A stretch of DNA of 64,000 nucleotides from Lachnospiraceae bacterium (GCA_019421365.1 JAHZFJ010000005.1:46401-110400), one strand, 5' to 3'; positions 18,440-27,670 are shown, numbered from the stretch's first letter. Numbers and translations: made by a program. Notes: generated by a model from the letters alone, not told the origin.

Positions 18440-18478
18440 AAAATGTCATAGAACAATGTGTTCTATGACATTTTTTTT
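18440..18478 (+). terminator. Terminator of the amino acid ABC operon
   Basis: A perfect 15-bp stem (AAAATGTCATAGAAC with its complement), 5-base loop and eight T. Confidence 0.95.
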
Positions 18479-18553
18479 GAGGATTCGAGAGTAAAGGTGC
18501 AAAACGCTTGGAAATGTATAAGAGTTTTGCATTTATCAAATGATATTCTTTAT

Positions 18554-19840
18554 TTAAAATGTGGTAATTCCATTCAAGTCTGCATGTTCGTTTTCAGCCA
18601 TTGGTATAATGATACATTTCTTACCGTTAATTACTTCGTATGTTATCTCTTGTACCTTCTGTGGTTTGACACGAAGAACAACATCGAAGTTACCATCTTC
18701 TGATTCAAGAGACTCAGAAGTTTGCATTGTATCAAGATCAGTTCCAGATTGTTGAATGTCTGATTTCAAGGAAGTTACTTCTTCTAGCTTTTCTTGTAAC
18801 TGTTGAACCTGTTCTACAAGTGCCTTTTTTTCTCTAAGTTGTGCACTAGCTGCTAAGACTTTGCTATCCAATAGATGATCTACTACTGGTGGAGTATCAC
18901 CGAATTTTTCAACATATGAGGACTTAATAGTCTTAGAAATATCTTCAGGTAATTCACAAGATTCAATAACTTCTTCTATGGAATCGGTGGTAAGAATAAT
19001 AGGTTCTGTCTTTGTGTCTTGAAACTGAGCTTGTTCATCCACAAGTTGGTTAAGAGATTCTTGTATCTCCATGAATACTCTATTACTCTTTTCTTCATCA
19101 CGCACTGCATTATTAATAATATTTTGGAAAGCGTGCTTTTGTTCGGTTGCTGTTTCTTTTGGAGGACAACCAAGTACGAATTCCATGAATTCCTTATGTG
19201 GTTCTTTAGTATCTTTTGTGTAGTACATAACGGAATGAATATCCGTGCTACGGTCAGAGAATGCTGGGAACACAAATCCAGTATCAGGAGCATTTACAAC
19301 CCAGTCACGATTACGTGGTCCAATACGATTTTCGATTTCCAAGTAGCCAAGCCCTGCTTTCGTTAAGGTAACAGGACATATAGCGCATAGTAAATATTCA
19401 TACACCTCTTCGGACTCGTCCAATTTAAGATTATCACTTGTCTTTGTCATGACATCGTAAGCATCGTGGAATAATAAGATCAGGTAATTACCTGCATAAT
19501 CGTAATTGTCTATGATTAATTGGTAGAAGGATTCCAATAAACCTTCGTTTTTTAATTTACTTTCTCTGAGGCCCATAAGAAACTGTTGTTTTCCGCCTGC
19601 CTTTTCCTCATCAAGTGGAAATTCAAGCTGAAGTATATTATTACCGACTGTACCAGAGAGTGTCTTTTTGGCAATTTCTAAGTACTTGTAGAATTCTTCT
19701 TCATTAAGATTTAGAAAGGTTTCTTCTAGATTAAGGATTCTATTCTTTTCACCGTTTACATAACAGCCGCATAGTTTTGTAAACGTACATTCGTTCTTTT
19801 TCAATCTTCTCTTTAGCTCTAATACATCTTTCTTTGTCAT
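18554..19840 (-). CDS. DUF4317 domain protein
   Basis: A 428-aa cytoplasmic protein of the DUF4317 family, common and uncharacterised in Lachnospiraceae. The start MTKKDVLELKRRLKK and FTKLCGCYVNGEKN block are family hallmarks. No signal peptide is present. A coiled-coil-like segment (about residues 340-375) precedes an acidic tail that ends in a short beta-rich piece. The start is set at 19840 because GGAGG lies 8 bp upstream; the earlier ATG (19855) overlaps that site. It is a single-gene unit. No function is known. Confidence 0.85.
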   Translation of the reverse strand: MTKKDVLELKRRLKKNECTFTKLCGCYVNGEKNRILNLEETFLNLNEEEFYKYLEIAKKTLSGTVGNNILQLEFPLDEEKAGGKQQFLMGLRESKLKNEGLLESFYQLIIDNYDYAGNYLILLFHDAYDVMTKTSDNLKLDESEEVYEYLLCAICPVTLTKAGLGYLEIENRIGPRNRDWVVNAPDTGFVFPAFSDRSTDIHSVMYYTKDTKEPHKEFMEFVLGCPPKETATEQKHAFQNIINNAVRDEEKSNRVFMEIQESLNQLVDEQAQFQDTKTEPIILTTDSIEEVIESCELPEDISKTIKSSYVEKFGDTPPVVDHLLDSKVLAASAQLREKKALVEQVQQLQEKLEEVTSLKSDIQQSGTDLDTMQTSESLESEDGNFDVVLRVKPQKVQEITYEVINGKKCIIIPMAENEHADLNGITTF

Positions 19841-20432
19841 ATAACTATCCTCCATTCTGTATTATTAAGCTTATCAAATACCTATTATACTTCATTTATC
19901 AAATAAGAACCAATAGTTTTTTTAAAACTAATAAGAAGTAGGATAGTAATAAATTACCATATATAGGATAAGGGAAAAAAAGTTAAAATAATACTAGAGT
20001 GAAGTATAATTAATGGGAAAATTAGCTGATAAAATGATTTAATAAATTACACTAAAATGGGACATAGCATTGTTCTCAACATTAATAAAGTAAAATTTTA
20101 AACATAGATATTGTTGGAAAAACAGAATATATTATTACTATAATCAGTAATTATGATATTATATGGCAAATTGAACTTACATTATAAGAATAAATAATAT
20201 ACATAACATACAATAACTGTTGAAAAATTCCAAAAATAACTTATTATTAAAGTGTAGAATGTGTTATATATTCAAATTCTACGATACTTATTAACTTAAA
20301 TTGTTTGATACGATTTCCAATGATGGGAATGGTATCAGAATGAAAGGAGGAAAAGAAAAGCAAGGCGTTAGAAGTAATAGTATTTTTATTGAACCAAGTA
20401 ATAGTAGAATAGGGAAAAGGAGAGTAGATAAT
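19841..20432. other. Long AT-rich leader region of the GH48 gene
   Basis: There is no supported gene. A promoter candidate (20220-20247) and a small hairpin (20254-20282, GTAGAAT / ATTCTAC) lie in the last 220 bp. The rest is low-complexity A/T sequence. Confidence 0.5.
20220..20247 (+). promoter_or_regulatory. Candidate promoter for the GH48 cellulase
   Basis: TTGAAA, 16 bp, TATTAT. The start point would fall near 20254, at the foot of the GTAGAAT hairpin, giving a leader of about 180 bases. Confidence 0.45.
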
Positions 20433-23400
20433 ATGAAGAAAAGTAAAACATGGAGATTATTAAGTTCAGTTTTAATTGTATCACAATGTATTTACCCATT
20501 TAGTGGAATGTATGCAGTAGCAAAGACAACGACTGATACTCAAACAACAACGTATGCGGTAGAAGCAGACTCGCCAAGTATCTATGAACAAAGGTTCCTT
20601 GAGTTATATAATGATATATATGATGAAGAAAATGGGTATTTTAATGAGCAAGGTATTCCATATCACTCAGTTGAGACACTAATGGTAGAGGCTCCGGATC
20701 ACGGACATGAGTCAACAAGTGAAACTGCAAGTTATTTGCTTTGGTTAGAGGCAATGAAAGGTAGAATTACAAAAGACTATTCCGGTATAGAATCTGCATG
20801 GGATACAATTGAAAATTATTATATACCAACAACAGAAGATCAACCAGGTCAGCTTAATTATAATCCTAATAGCCCTGCAACATATGCTGCGGAATATCCA
20901 TTACCTGATTATTATCCAAGTGAATTACAATTTAATGTTAAAGTAGGACAAGATCCTCTTTACAATGAACTTAAAAATACATATGGAACACCACAGATGT
21001 ATGGTATGCATTGGTTATTAGATGTGGATAACTTCTATGGATATGGTAAACGTGGAGATGGGGTATCAACGCCATCTTATATAAACACATACCAACGAGG
21101 CGAACAAGAGTCTGTTTGGGAAACAATTCCTCATCCATCTTGGGAAACATTTAATTGGGGTGGAGATGAAGGTTTCTTACCTTTCTTTACAGGAGATAAA
21201 TCTTATGCAAAACAATGGCGTTATACAATTGCAGCTGATGCAGATGCCCGTGTCGTACAGGCTATGTATCGTGCCAATCAATGGGCAAAAGAAGATAATC
21301 AATCTCTGACTCCATATGTTGCTAAAGCTAGTAAGATGGGTGACTACTTAAGATATTCTATGTTCGATAAGTATTTTATGGAGATAGGTGCACAGGGAAC
21401 AACGGCAGCAAACGGCCGAGATTCCGAACATTATCTTTTATCCTGGTATTACTCTTGGGGTGGTGCTACTGATGGTAGTTGGAGTTGGAGAATTGGGTCT
21501 AGCCATAATCATTTTGGTTACCAGAATCCGTTTTCAGCTTGGGTTCTTTCAGAGGATTCAGAATTTATTCCTAAATCGCAAACAGCACAAAGTGACTGGG
21601 CTAAGAGTTTAGACAGACAGTTAGAATTCTATCAATGGCTACAATCATCAGAAGGTGCAATTGCTGGTGGTGCGACAAACTCCTACAATGGTTCTTATGA
21701 CAAGTATCCTGCTGGAACTAGCACTTTCTATGGAATGGCATATGAGGAAGCACCAGTATATGCTGATCCAGGAAGTAACGAATGGTTTGGTATGCAGTGT
21801 TGGTCTATGCAACGTATGGCAGAACTCTATTATCAAACAGGGGATGAAAGAGCGAAAGCAATCTTAGATAAATGGGCACAATGGGCAGTTTCTGAAGTTC
21901 AATTAAATGAAGACGGAACATACTTAATTCCTAGTACTCTAAAATGGTCAGGTCAACCAGATACATGGCAAGGAACATATACAGGAAATAATAATTTGCA
22001 TGTTACTGTAGCAAATTATACTCACGACATTGGTGTAACATCTTCACTTGCAAACACTTTAACTTACTATTCTGCTGGTTTGCAAAAATATACACAAGAT
22101 GATTCTTACAAGGGATATGTAAGTGTTGCAAAAGAATTATTAAACCGTATGTGGGATAATTATAAGGATGATAAAGGTATCGGTGATAAACAAGAACTTA
22201 CAACAATGATGGACCGTTTCTTTGATCAAGAAATAGCCGTACCTGATAACTATAGTGGAACAATGGCTAATGGAGATAAGATTGAAAAAGGAGCTACTTT
22301 CTTCTCTATTCGTACAGAATATGAAAAAGATCCAGATTTCCAAAAACTAAAATATGCTTATGAGAATAATTTGCCATTTTCTATGGTATACCATCGTTTC
22401 TGGGCACAAGCAGAAACTGCAATCGCTCTTGGTGTAATGGACGAATTTTTCCCAGAAGACGACGATGTGGTAACACCAGTTGTTTCAATTACAAGTCCAT
22501 TAAATGAAGCGACTTTTGATTGGGCTGACTGTGAAACTGGAATTACAGTAAAAGCAGATGCAACGATTGCAGAAGGTTCTATTCAAAAAGTTGAGTTCTA
22601 TGCCGATGGAGTAAAATTTGCAGAAGATAACAACGCAGATTATGAAGTTGTCTACATTCCGACAAAGGAAGGCACTGTTGATGGTAAGAAGACTGTCGTA
22701 TTAAATGCAGTTGCCTATGCTGATAATAATACAGTAAGAACTTCAAAGGATGTAACAATAACAATTAATATGCCAAAGGCAGAATTACCAGTAGTTCGTA
22801 TTGTATCTCCAGAGGATAAAACTACATTTGACTACACGAATGAGCAATCCCCTATTGTTGTAGCAGCTGAGGCTTTTATTAGTAAAGGGGATATCGCAAA
22901 AGTAGAATTCTTTGCAGATGGTAAAAAGATTGGTGAAACAAACGGTCCTTCAGGAAACATAAACTTTGTTCCAGCGAATGAGGGTACTGATGTGGCTGGA
23001 CTAAAAGTAATTGAACTTACTGCGATTGCGACTACTACTGATGGAGTGGCAGCAAGTGCAGAGCCAATACAAATTAACGTTCAATTTAAAGTTATACCAA
23101 AACCAGATGTAAACATTAATGTAGGATTCAAGAGCCAGGGGGGTGATATAAGTAATACGATAGGCGGACAATTTAGCGTTACAGCTGATAAAGAAGTTAA
23201 TTTATCTGAGGTAAAGATTCGCTACTACTACACATTAGAAGATCCTGCTGAACAAAAAATAATTATAGATAATGTTGGATTAAGTGTACCTAGAGAACCA
23301 TGGTACATAAGTCTGAGTTCTGCAACAGAAGCAAAGGTTGTACAGGTATCTGGAGATAAATATTATCTGGAAATAGCATTCAATACGCCTCAGACATTAG

Positions 23401-23543
23401 ATCAGAACGGAAAAATTGAGATGGGTGTTCGAGTGAGTAAAGATAACTGGTCTAACTATGATCAAACCAATGACTATTCATATAAATCTGGAGTAGTTGT
23501 ATTGTACAAAGGAGAAATTGTAACAGGACAGAGTCCATATTAG
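20433..23543 (+). CDS. Secreted GH48 reducing-end cellobiohydrolase with Ig-like domains and CBM3
   Basis: Processive exocellulase releasing cellobiose from cellulose chain ends. The 1036-aa protein has a signal peptide (about 1-33), a GH48 domain (about 45-680), two Ig-like modules starting near 683 and 785 (each xVxIxSP....F) and a C-terminal CBM3-like module (about 887-1036) with NWSNYDQTNDYSY. In the catalytic domain VEAPDHGHESTSETASY holds Glu97, equivalent to the catalytic acid Glu55 of C. cellulolyticum Cel48F; MHWLLDVDNFYGYG and GEQESVWETIPHPSW are also intact. AAAAGGAGA stands 9 bp before the ATG. No dockerin is present, so it is a free enzyme. In C. phytofermentans the equivalent sits next to a GH9; no GH9 gene is found here. 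Confidence 0.95.
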   Translation: MKKSKTWRLLSSVLIVSQCIYPFSGMYAVAKTTTDTQTTTYAVEADSPSIYEQRFLELYNDIYDEENGYFNEQGIPYHSVETLMVEAPDHGHESTSETASYLLWLEAMKGRITKDYSGIESAWDTIENYYIPTTEDQPGQLNYNPNSPATYAAEYPLPDYYPSELQFNVKVGQDPLYNELKNTYGTPQMYGMHWLLDVDNFYGYGKRGDGVSTPSYINTYQRGEQESVWETIPHPSWETFNWGGDEGFLPFFTGDKSYAKQWRYTIAADADARVVQAMYRANQWAKEDNQSLTPYVAKASKMGDYLRYSMFDKYFMEIGAQGTTAANGRDSEHYLLSWYYSWGGATDGSWSWRIGSSHNHFGYQNPFSAWVLSEDSEFIPKSQTAQSDWAKSLDRQLEFYQWLQSSEGAIAGGATNSYNGSYDKYPAGTSTFYGMAYEEAPVYADPGSNEWFGMQCWSMQRMAELYYQTGDERAKAILDKWAQWAVSEVQLNEDGTYLIPSTLKWSGQPDTWQGTYTGNNNLHVTVANYTHDIGVTSSLANTLTYYSAGLQKYTQDDSYKGYVSVAKELLNRMWDNYKDDKGIGDKQELTTMMDRFFDQEIAVPDNYSGTMANGDKIEKGATFFSIRTEYEKDPDFQKLKYAYENNLPFSMVYHRFWAQAETAIALGVMDEFFPEDDDVVTPVVSITSPLNEATFDWADCETGITVKADATIAEGSIQKVEFYADGVKFAEDNNADYEVVYIPTKEGTVDGKKTVVLNAVAYADNNTVRTSKDVTITINMPKAELPVVRIVSPEDKTTFDYTNEQSPIVVAAEAFISKGDIAKVEFFADGKKIGETNGPSGNINFVPANEGTDVAGLKVIELTAIATTTDGVAASAEPIQINVQFKVIPKPDVNINVGFKSQGGDISNTIGGQFSVTADKEVNLSEVKIRYYYTLEDPAEQKIIIDNVGLSVPREPWYISLSSATEAKVVQVSGDKYYLEIAFNTPQTLDQNGKIEMGVRVSKDNWSNYDQTNDYSYKSGVVVLYKGEIVTGQSPY

Positions 23544-23595
23544 AAAGAGTTATTGTTTTACATGTGTTAGAAATGGAACCATAGTATTGGTTTCC

Positions 23596-23628
23596 AAAAG
23601 AGTAAGCCTAATAAAGGCTTACTCTTTT
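23596..23628 (+). terminator. Terminator after the GH48 gene
   Basis: A perfect 14-bp stem (AAAAGAGTAAGCCT with its complement) with a 5-base loop, ending in TTTT. Confidence 0.88.
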
Positions 23629-23655
23629 GCACACATAACAATCATAACTATAAAA

Positions 23656-23675
23656 AGTTCGCGAAGCGTGCTTCC
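23656..23675 (+). repeat. Short interspersed repeat copy E
   Basis: GTTCGCGAAGCGTGCTT (17 bp) occurs here and, as its exact reverse complement, at 53664-53680 after the fucosidase gene. It contains the palindrome TTCGCGAA. Confidence 0.55.
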
Positions 23676-23765
23676 TACCGTTTATTAGGTATCAATACTA
23701 TGAGGGATAGTATTGTAACATTTCGTAAGAACCTAGTTTATAATAAAAGTAAATGGGGGATAAGA

Positions 23766-24530
23766 ATGATAGGGATAGGGATTTGTGATACTGATTTAAT
23801 ATTTTGTGAAGAACTTCGCAAAATATTACAAGATTATTTTAGCAAGCAGTTAGTAAAATATTCAATTACTATTTATTCCTGCGCATGGGATTTAATAAAT
23901 TGTAATTTAGAAGAATTTGATTTGTTCTTTTTAGATGCAGTACTAGATAATGATTTTGATGGGATTGAGTTAGCAAAGATCATAAGACGAAGTAATCAAA
24001 CGGCAGAAATCGTTTACATTACATATCGGCTAGATAAAGCCTATCAGGCTTTTGAAGTTAATACATTTCGTTATCTGCTAAAACCATTAGTAATGGAAGT
24101 ATTCATTAATACTTTGGAAGGCTTTATTAAAAAGAGAAAAGAGAAATCTTCTAAATTAATTATCTTAAAGCAAGGGCAAAAGTATTTAAAGATTCCATAT
24201 TTGAAGATATTATATTTTGAGACACTGGATAGAAAGTTGAAAGTAATTACAACAAGTAAAACATACCTTGTAGATAATAAGATAAATGAGATTGAGCAAA
24301 AGCTTGAGGATTGTGAGTTCTTTCGAATTCATAAGTCATATCTCATTAACTTTGCCTATGTTAAAGAACATGACCGTTCAACTGTAATTCTGCTTAATGG
24401 TGATGAGGTGTATATAAGTAGGCTAAAAGCAAAGGATTTTAAAGAACAGTATCAAGTCTTTATTCAAGAGCAATATAGTAGTAATCATAATAATAGTAGT
24501 AGAACTAGACTTGAAAAAGCAATCGTTTAA
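23766..24530 (+). CDS. LytTR family response regulator
   Basis: A 254-aa AgrA/LytR-type regulator: receiver domain (about 1-125, phospho-acceptor Asp57 in LFFLDAVL, Lys in LLKPL) and LytTR DNA-binding domain (about 145-240, FFRIHKSYLINFAYV). The ATG at 23766 follows GGGGGATAAGA; the frame opens 22 codons earlier with no ribosome site. No histidine kinase gene is adjacent, so it is an orphan here. A strong terminator follows. Targets are unknown; the GH48 gene upstream is a possible one by proximity only. Confidence 0.9.
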   Translation: MIGIGICDTDLIFCEELRKILQDYFSKQLVKYSITIYSCAWDLINCNLEEFDLFFLDAVLDNDFDGIELAKIIRRSNQTAEIVYITYRLDKAYQAFEVNTFRYLLKPLVMEVFINTLEGFIKKRKEKSSKLIILKQGQKYLKIPYLKILYFETLDRKLKVITTSKTYLVDNKINEIEQKLEDCEFFRIHKSYLINFAYVKEHDRSTVILLNGDEVYISRLKAKDFKEQYQVFIQEQYSSNHNNSSRTRLEKAIV

Positions 24531-24543
24531 GTGGCTTCTTTTG

Positions 24544-24587
24544 AAAAGACAAAGTCGATTTTAAAGAATAAATCGACTTTGTCTTTT
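24544..24587. terminator. Bidirectional terminator between the LytTR and Cof genes
   Basis: A perfect 18-bp stem (aaaagacaaagtcgattt with its complement) with an 8-base loop lies between convergent genes. Confidence 0.93.
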
Positions 24588-24592
24588 GTTAT

Positions 24593-25387
24593 TTATTTAA
24601 GTACATACTTCATGATTCCACTTGCCACGCCGTCATCTGTAACAGAATCCGTTATTTCCTTTGCAAAGGATTTAACATAGTCAGAAGCATTGCCCATAGC
24701 GATGCCGCAATTAACGGTAGATAACATCTCAGTGTCATTATCGCCATCTCCAAAAGCATAACTATGTTCAACTGGTATCTTAAGGTAATCTAGAGCTCTT
24801 AAGATAGCAGTAGCTTTCGTATTCTTTTTATTATAGATCTCAAATAAACGTGGATCAATACTCTTAAAGCAACCGTATTCTTCATGACTTTCAATTATGT
24901 CGATACATTGTTTGGCTACATCGCCAGTAGGACATAACGCTTCAATCTTTAATATGCCAGTGTCCTTTGGTGGAAGAGTTCGTTTTATATATGTGGTTGG
25001 TATTCCGATCTTTTCGTAAAAATCATAAAACTCAATCGAATGTTCTGGAATATAGGAATTCTCAGTAGTTTCCAAGATGTATTGAATACGACGATTGTTG
25101 AATTCTTCTAGAATCGTCTCATAGAAGGAGTTGTTAAATGGACTTTGATATATTGTAGAATTATTAATTATGATATGTGCACCATTAGCTAGAATGAAAC
25201 CATCAAATCCAAAGGATTTAAGATTCTCATCTATAAAAGCATAAGGTCTACCCGAGGCGATAAAGGCATAATTACCTTTTTCTTGTACCTTCTTTATTGC
25301 TTCTTGTACCTTACATGACATAGTATATTGTCCTTTTAAACAGTTTATAAGTGTTCCATCGATATCAAAAAATATTGCCTTCCTCAT
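24593..25387 (-). CDS. Cof-type HAD-IIB hydrolase
   Basis: Cytoplasmic sugar- or nucleotide-phosphate phosphatase, 264 aa. HAD motif I is FFDIDGTLI, motif II is in ASGRP, and motif IV is AFGDGDNDTEML followed by the Cof signature CGIAMGNASDYVK. The start at 25387 follows GGAGGCAAC; the frame extends 16 codons further without support. It is divergent from the DeoR regulator, a common pairing in sugar metabolism. The substrate cannot be predicted. Confidence 0.92.
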   Translation of the reverse strand: MRKAIFFDIDGTLINCLKGQYTMSCKVQEAIKKVQEKGNYAFIASGRPYAFIDENLKSFGFDGFILANGAHIIINNSTIYQSPFNNSFYETILEEFNNRRIQYILETTENSYIPEHSIEFYDFYEKIGIPTTYIKRTLPPKDTGILKIEALCPTGDVAKQCIDIIESHEEYGCFKSIDPRLFEIYNKKNTKATAILRALDYLKIPVEHSYAFGDGDNDTEMLSTVNCGIAMGNASDYVKSFAKEITDSVTDDGVASGIMKYVLK

Positions 25388-25515
25388 GTTGCCTCCTAAG
25401 TAGAATGAAATATCGTATTCAATAACTGATTTCATAGATATTTATTGTTAATTATCATTTGTTATTGATTATTATTAGTTATTATCATTCTATACTGGAT
25501 ATTACTGATTGTCAA

Positions 25516-25544
25516 TTGTAATGATTGCATGCATATGTTATACT
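25516..25544 (+). promoter_or_regulatory. Candidate promoter of the DeoR gene
   Basis: TTGTAA, 17 bp, TATACT. The start point near 25551 would put the long hairpin at 25559-25650 at the extreme 5' end of the mRNA. Confidence 0.5.
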
Positions 25545-25558
25545 AAGTAAAATTCTAA

Positions 25559-25650
25559 CTGTTCAGCGCCAAATAGAATAATCCAAAAACGCATTCCCGA
25601 ATGCAAGCATTCAGCATGCATTTTTTATTATTCTGCTTGGCTCTGAACAG
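25559..25650. repeat. Long imperfect palindrome (hairpin element 3)
   Basis: CTGTTCAGCGCCAA and TTGGCTCTGAACAG form the outer arms; AGAATAAT / ATTATTCT and AAAAACGCA / TGCATTTTTT extend the stem to a small inner GAATGC / GCATTC pair. There is no T tract after it, and it lies between divergent genes, so it is not a terminator by position. Confidence 0.75.
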
Positions 25651-25699
25651 GTACAAATAACAGTTTTTTGATCTCATAGAAGAAGGAGATAGATAACCA

Positions 25700-26464
25700 A
25701 TGTTCACACAAGAACGCTATCAATACATAATCGATAAATTAAAAAATGAGGGGAAAGTACTTGTTAAAGATTTAAGTAATGAATTTCAGATGAGTGAAAG
25801 CATGATACGAAAAGACCTACAAGTACTAGAGAAGAAAAATCTATTACAGCGAACCTATGGAGGAGCAATTTGTAAGAAAAGTTCAATTCTTCCATGTGAA
25901 AGCTTTGGCTATCGAATTGATAAGAAACGAGAAGAAAAAGAAGTAGTTGCACAAAAGGCAGTAGAATTAATAAGGGAATGTGAGACAGTTTTTCTCGATG
26001 TGTCAACTATATCATATCTTATTGCAAGGTATGTAATTCAGCAGGATATGGATATAACTATTATTTCGAATATGTATGAGATTGCTACGCTTATCCCAGA
26101 GAAAGGGAAGACGAGGTTCATCTTCATAGGCGGTGATTATAGTCCTATTGTTGGAGGAAGCATAGGCTCTTATACATGTGAGAATATCAAGCAATATCGT
26201 TGCAATAAGGCATTCCTGGGCTGTGCAGGAATTAATCTCTCTGACGGAACAGTAAGTACAACCATATCAGAAGATGCTAGTACAAAGCGAACAATTATAG
26301 AAATATCTGAGGAACATTATTTACTGATGCTAGGAGAGAAGTTTGGTGTGAACGGCAGCTTTCCGTTCTCTAATCTCGAAGACTATATAGGTGTTATTAC
26401 GAATACGATACCAGATGATGAAGTGAAACTTGTGTTAGCCCATTATAGCGTGAAGATAATTTAG
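25700..26464 (+). CDS. DeoR/GlpR family transcriptional regulator
   Basis: A 254-aa sugar-metabolism repressor. The N-terminal HTH_DeoR (about 5-57) contains the recognition helix MSESMIRKDLQVLE and RTYGGA. The C-terminal DeoRC sensor domain (about 75-235) binds a sugar phosphate in characterised members. AGAAGGAGA precedes the ATG. No metabolic operon follows it; instead there are a gene fragment and a decayed IS, so any genes once beside it may be lost. The Cof phosphatase, divergent from it, is the closest candidate target. Confidence 0.92.
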   Translation: MFTQERYQYIIDKLKNEGKVLVKDLSNEFQMSESMIRKDLQVLEKKNLLQRTYGGAICKKSSILPCESFGYRIDKKREEKEVVAQKAVELIRECETVFLDVSTISYLIARYVIQQDMDITIISNMYEIATLIPEKGKTRFIFIGGDYSPIVGGSIGSYTCENIKQYRCNKAFLGCAGINLSDGTVSTTISEDASTKRTIIEISEEHYLLMLGEKFGVNGSFPFSNLEDYIGVITNTIPDDEVKLVLAHYSVKII

Positions 26465-26473
26465 GTTATAATA

Positions 26474-26578
26474 ATTAGATTCCGAAAAGCATACATAATC
26501 GGAATATTACATGATATTGGTAGACGTGTGGGTGTAGTATCGATACCAGTTCATGTATTTTATGATATGGAAAGATAA
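26474..26578 (+). pseudogene. HD-domain phosphohydrolase fragment
   Basis: A 34-codon open stretch reads RKAYIIGILHDIGRRVGVVS and ends at a TAA next to the IS256-like left end. The LHDIGRR core is the HD motif of small HD-domain hydrolases. No start codon and no further domain are present, so it appears to be a stump left by the insertion next to it. Confidence 0.4.
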
Positions 26579-26633
26579 CCTTACAGAGTGTATGAAAAAA
26601 AGTCTGTAAATACTAATCTTCTATGATAATGAT

Positions 26634-26667
26634 AGGGTTGAAGGTTCTATGATGAACTTTCAACCCT
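26634..26667 (+). terminator. Hairpin just inside the IS left end
   Basis: A 14-bp stem AGGGTTGAAGGTTC / GAACTTTCAACCCT with one G-U pair. It lacks a T tract. It lies inside the decayed insertion sequence and may shield the transposase from outside transcription. Confidence 0.5.
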
Positions 26668-26779
26668 TGCTATATATATAGCACATACTGATGTATGTCA
26701 AGAGCAGGCGAAATATCTGCCTGTCAAAAATCATATGAAAAAATCTTTATTCCGGTAGTCGACTCTAATACATAATGCT

Positions 26780-26945
26780 AAGCTCGCCATAGACCTGTCT
26801 AAAAATTGTGCTGTGAAGGATATTCTAATTATCTATTCTGACGGATTGACAGGTATCAAAGAAGCCATAGTAGCTGTATATCCTAAGATAGAATAGCACA
26901 GTTGTATCGCTCATCAGGTAAGAATCCGTAACATTAGAGATAGAG
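26780..26945 (+). pseudogene. IS256-family transposase, middle fragment (inverted)
   Basis: The frame reads NCAVKDILIIYSDGLTGIKE and continues through AVYPKIE, a TAG stop (26894-26896), then HSCIAHQVR. This is the central block of IS256-type (Transposase_mut) enzymes around the second catalytic Asp. It is on the opposite strand from the N-terminal piece that abuts it. Confidence 0.75.
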
Positions 26946-27386
26946 CTTTCTGAAGCTTCAAATCCATATATCCTCCAGTGTGTCAGAAATCTGTCTTGTT
27001 GTCATGCACTTTGCATACAAAGAGATAATTTTCTGATCTATGTCTGGGATATCTTTCAGACGTTTTCTAACAATCTGTGGTACATAAAGTAGAGTCCCGA
27101 TCTTGTAGAACTTCTATTTCCATGCTTCCGTAGTTACTGTTTACTTTTTTGTTCTTATAGCCATTGCGATAATCATCACTATCTTAACGTTCGGATTTGC
27201 TATAGCCAAGATGATCATCCATTTCAACTTCCATCATTTCTTTGATAGTACCGCCGAGCAGATATTTAAGGGCTTCCTGAATGTGATGGGCAGATTCGAT
27301 ATCATACTCATCCAGAAGCTGATGGATAATGTTTCTTTTCACTCTGTCATTTGAACTTTATGTACTGGTTTCTTTTCTCTTGCCAT
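26945..27386 (-). pseudogene. IS256-family transposase, N-terminal fragment
   Basis: From an ATG at 27386 the minus strand reads MAREKKPVHKVQMTE, a stop, then HQLLDEYDIESAHHIQEALK, IKEMMEVEMDDHLGYSKSER, another stop, and DYRNGYKNKKVNS. After a small deletion it resumes as RKRLKDIPDIDQKIISLYAK and MTTRQISDTLEDIYGF. This is the N-terminal third of a Transposase_mut protein with two nonsense changes and an internal loss. Confidence 0.85.
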
Positions 27387-27466
27387 AATAAAAGGCATTT
27401 AATTAATATTTTATCATAGAAGACCTAAAAAATCCTATTTACAGAAAGACTTTCACAGACTCTTAG

Positions 27467-27670
27467 AGTAACTTGCGTACACTACAATTGTAGTAGAAAA
27501 TAACCACCTAAATGATTGTAATTATCATACATCAATTTAGAGGTTTATATAATCTTTGGTAGAGTATCACAATTTCTATTGTTATTTATATTTGATTATT
27601 TATTATCTATATGGTTCATTATATTTCTATGTAAGGATTATATCATTTACTATTTCTTCATTTAGTTATA
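27467..27670. other. AT-rich gap right of the IS remnant
   Basis: No gene or clear signal is seen. The sequence is low-complexity and lies downstream of the minus-strand small membrane protein gene. Confidence 0.4.

Larger units (their letters stand above)
26585..27466. mobile_element. Decayed, rearranged IS256-family element
   Basis: Imperfect 26-bp terminal inverted repeats (26585-26610 and 27441-27466, 19 of 26 positions matching, both with TCTGTAAA at the inner end) bracket about 880 bp. IS256-family elements are usually about 1.3 kb. Inside are an N-terminal transposase piece on the minus strand and a middle piece on the plus strand, so the element has suffered deletion and inversion. 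No clear target duplication was seen. Confidence 0.7.

Noticed and set aside
25559..25650. Riboswitch in the DeoR leader
   Set aside because: The sequence is a simple near-perfect palindrome, not a branched conserved aptamer, and no downstream terminator or sequestered ribosome site is visible.
26634..26667. CRISPR-like or operon terminator reading of the hairpin
   Set aside because: It is one isolated hairpin without T tract inside an IS remnant; no spaced repeats exist nearby.
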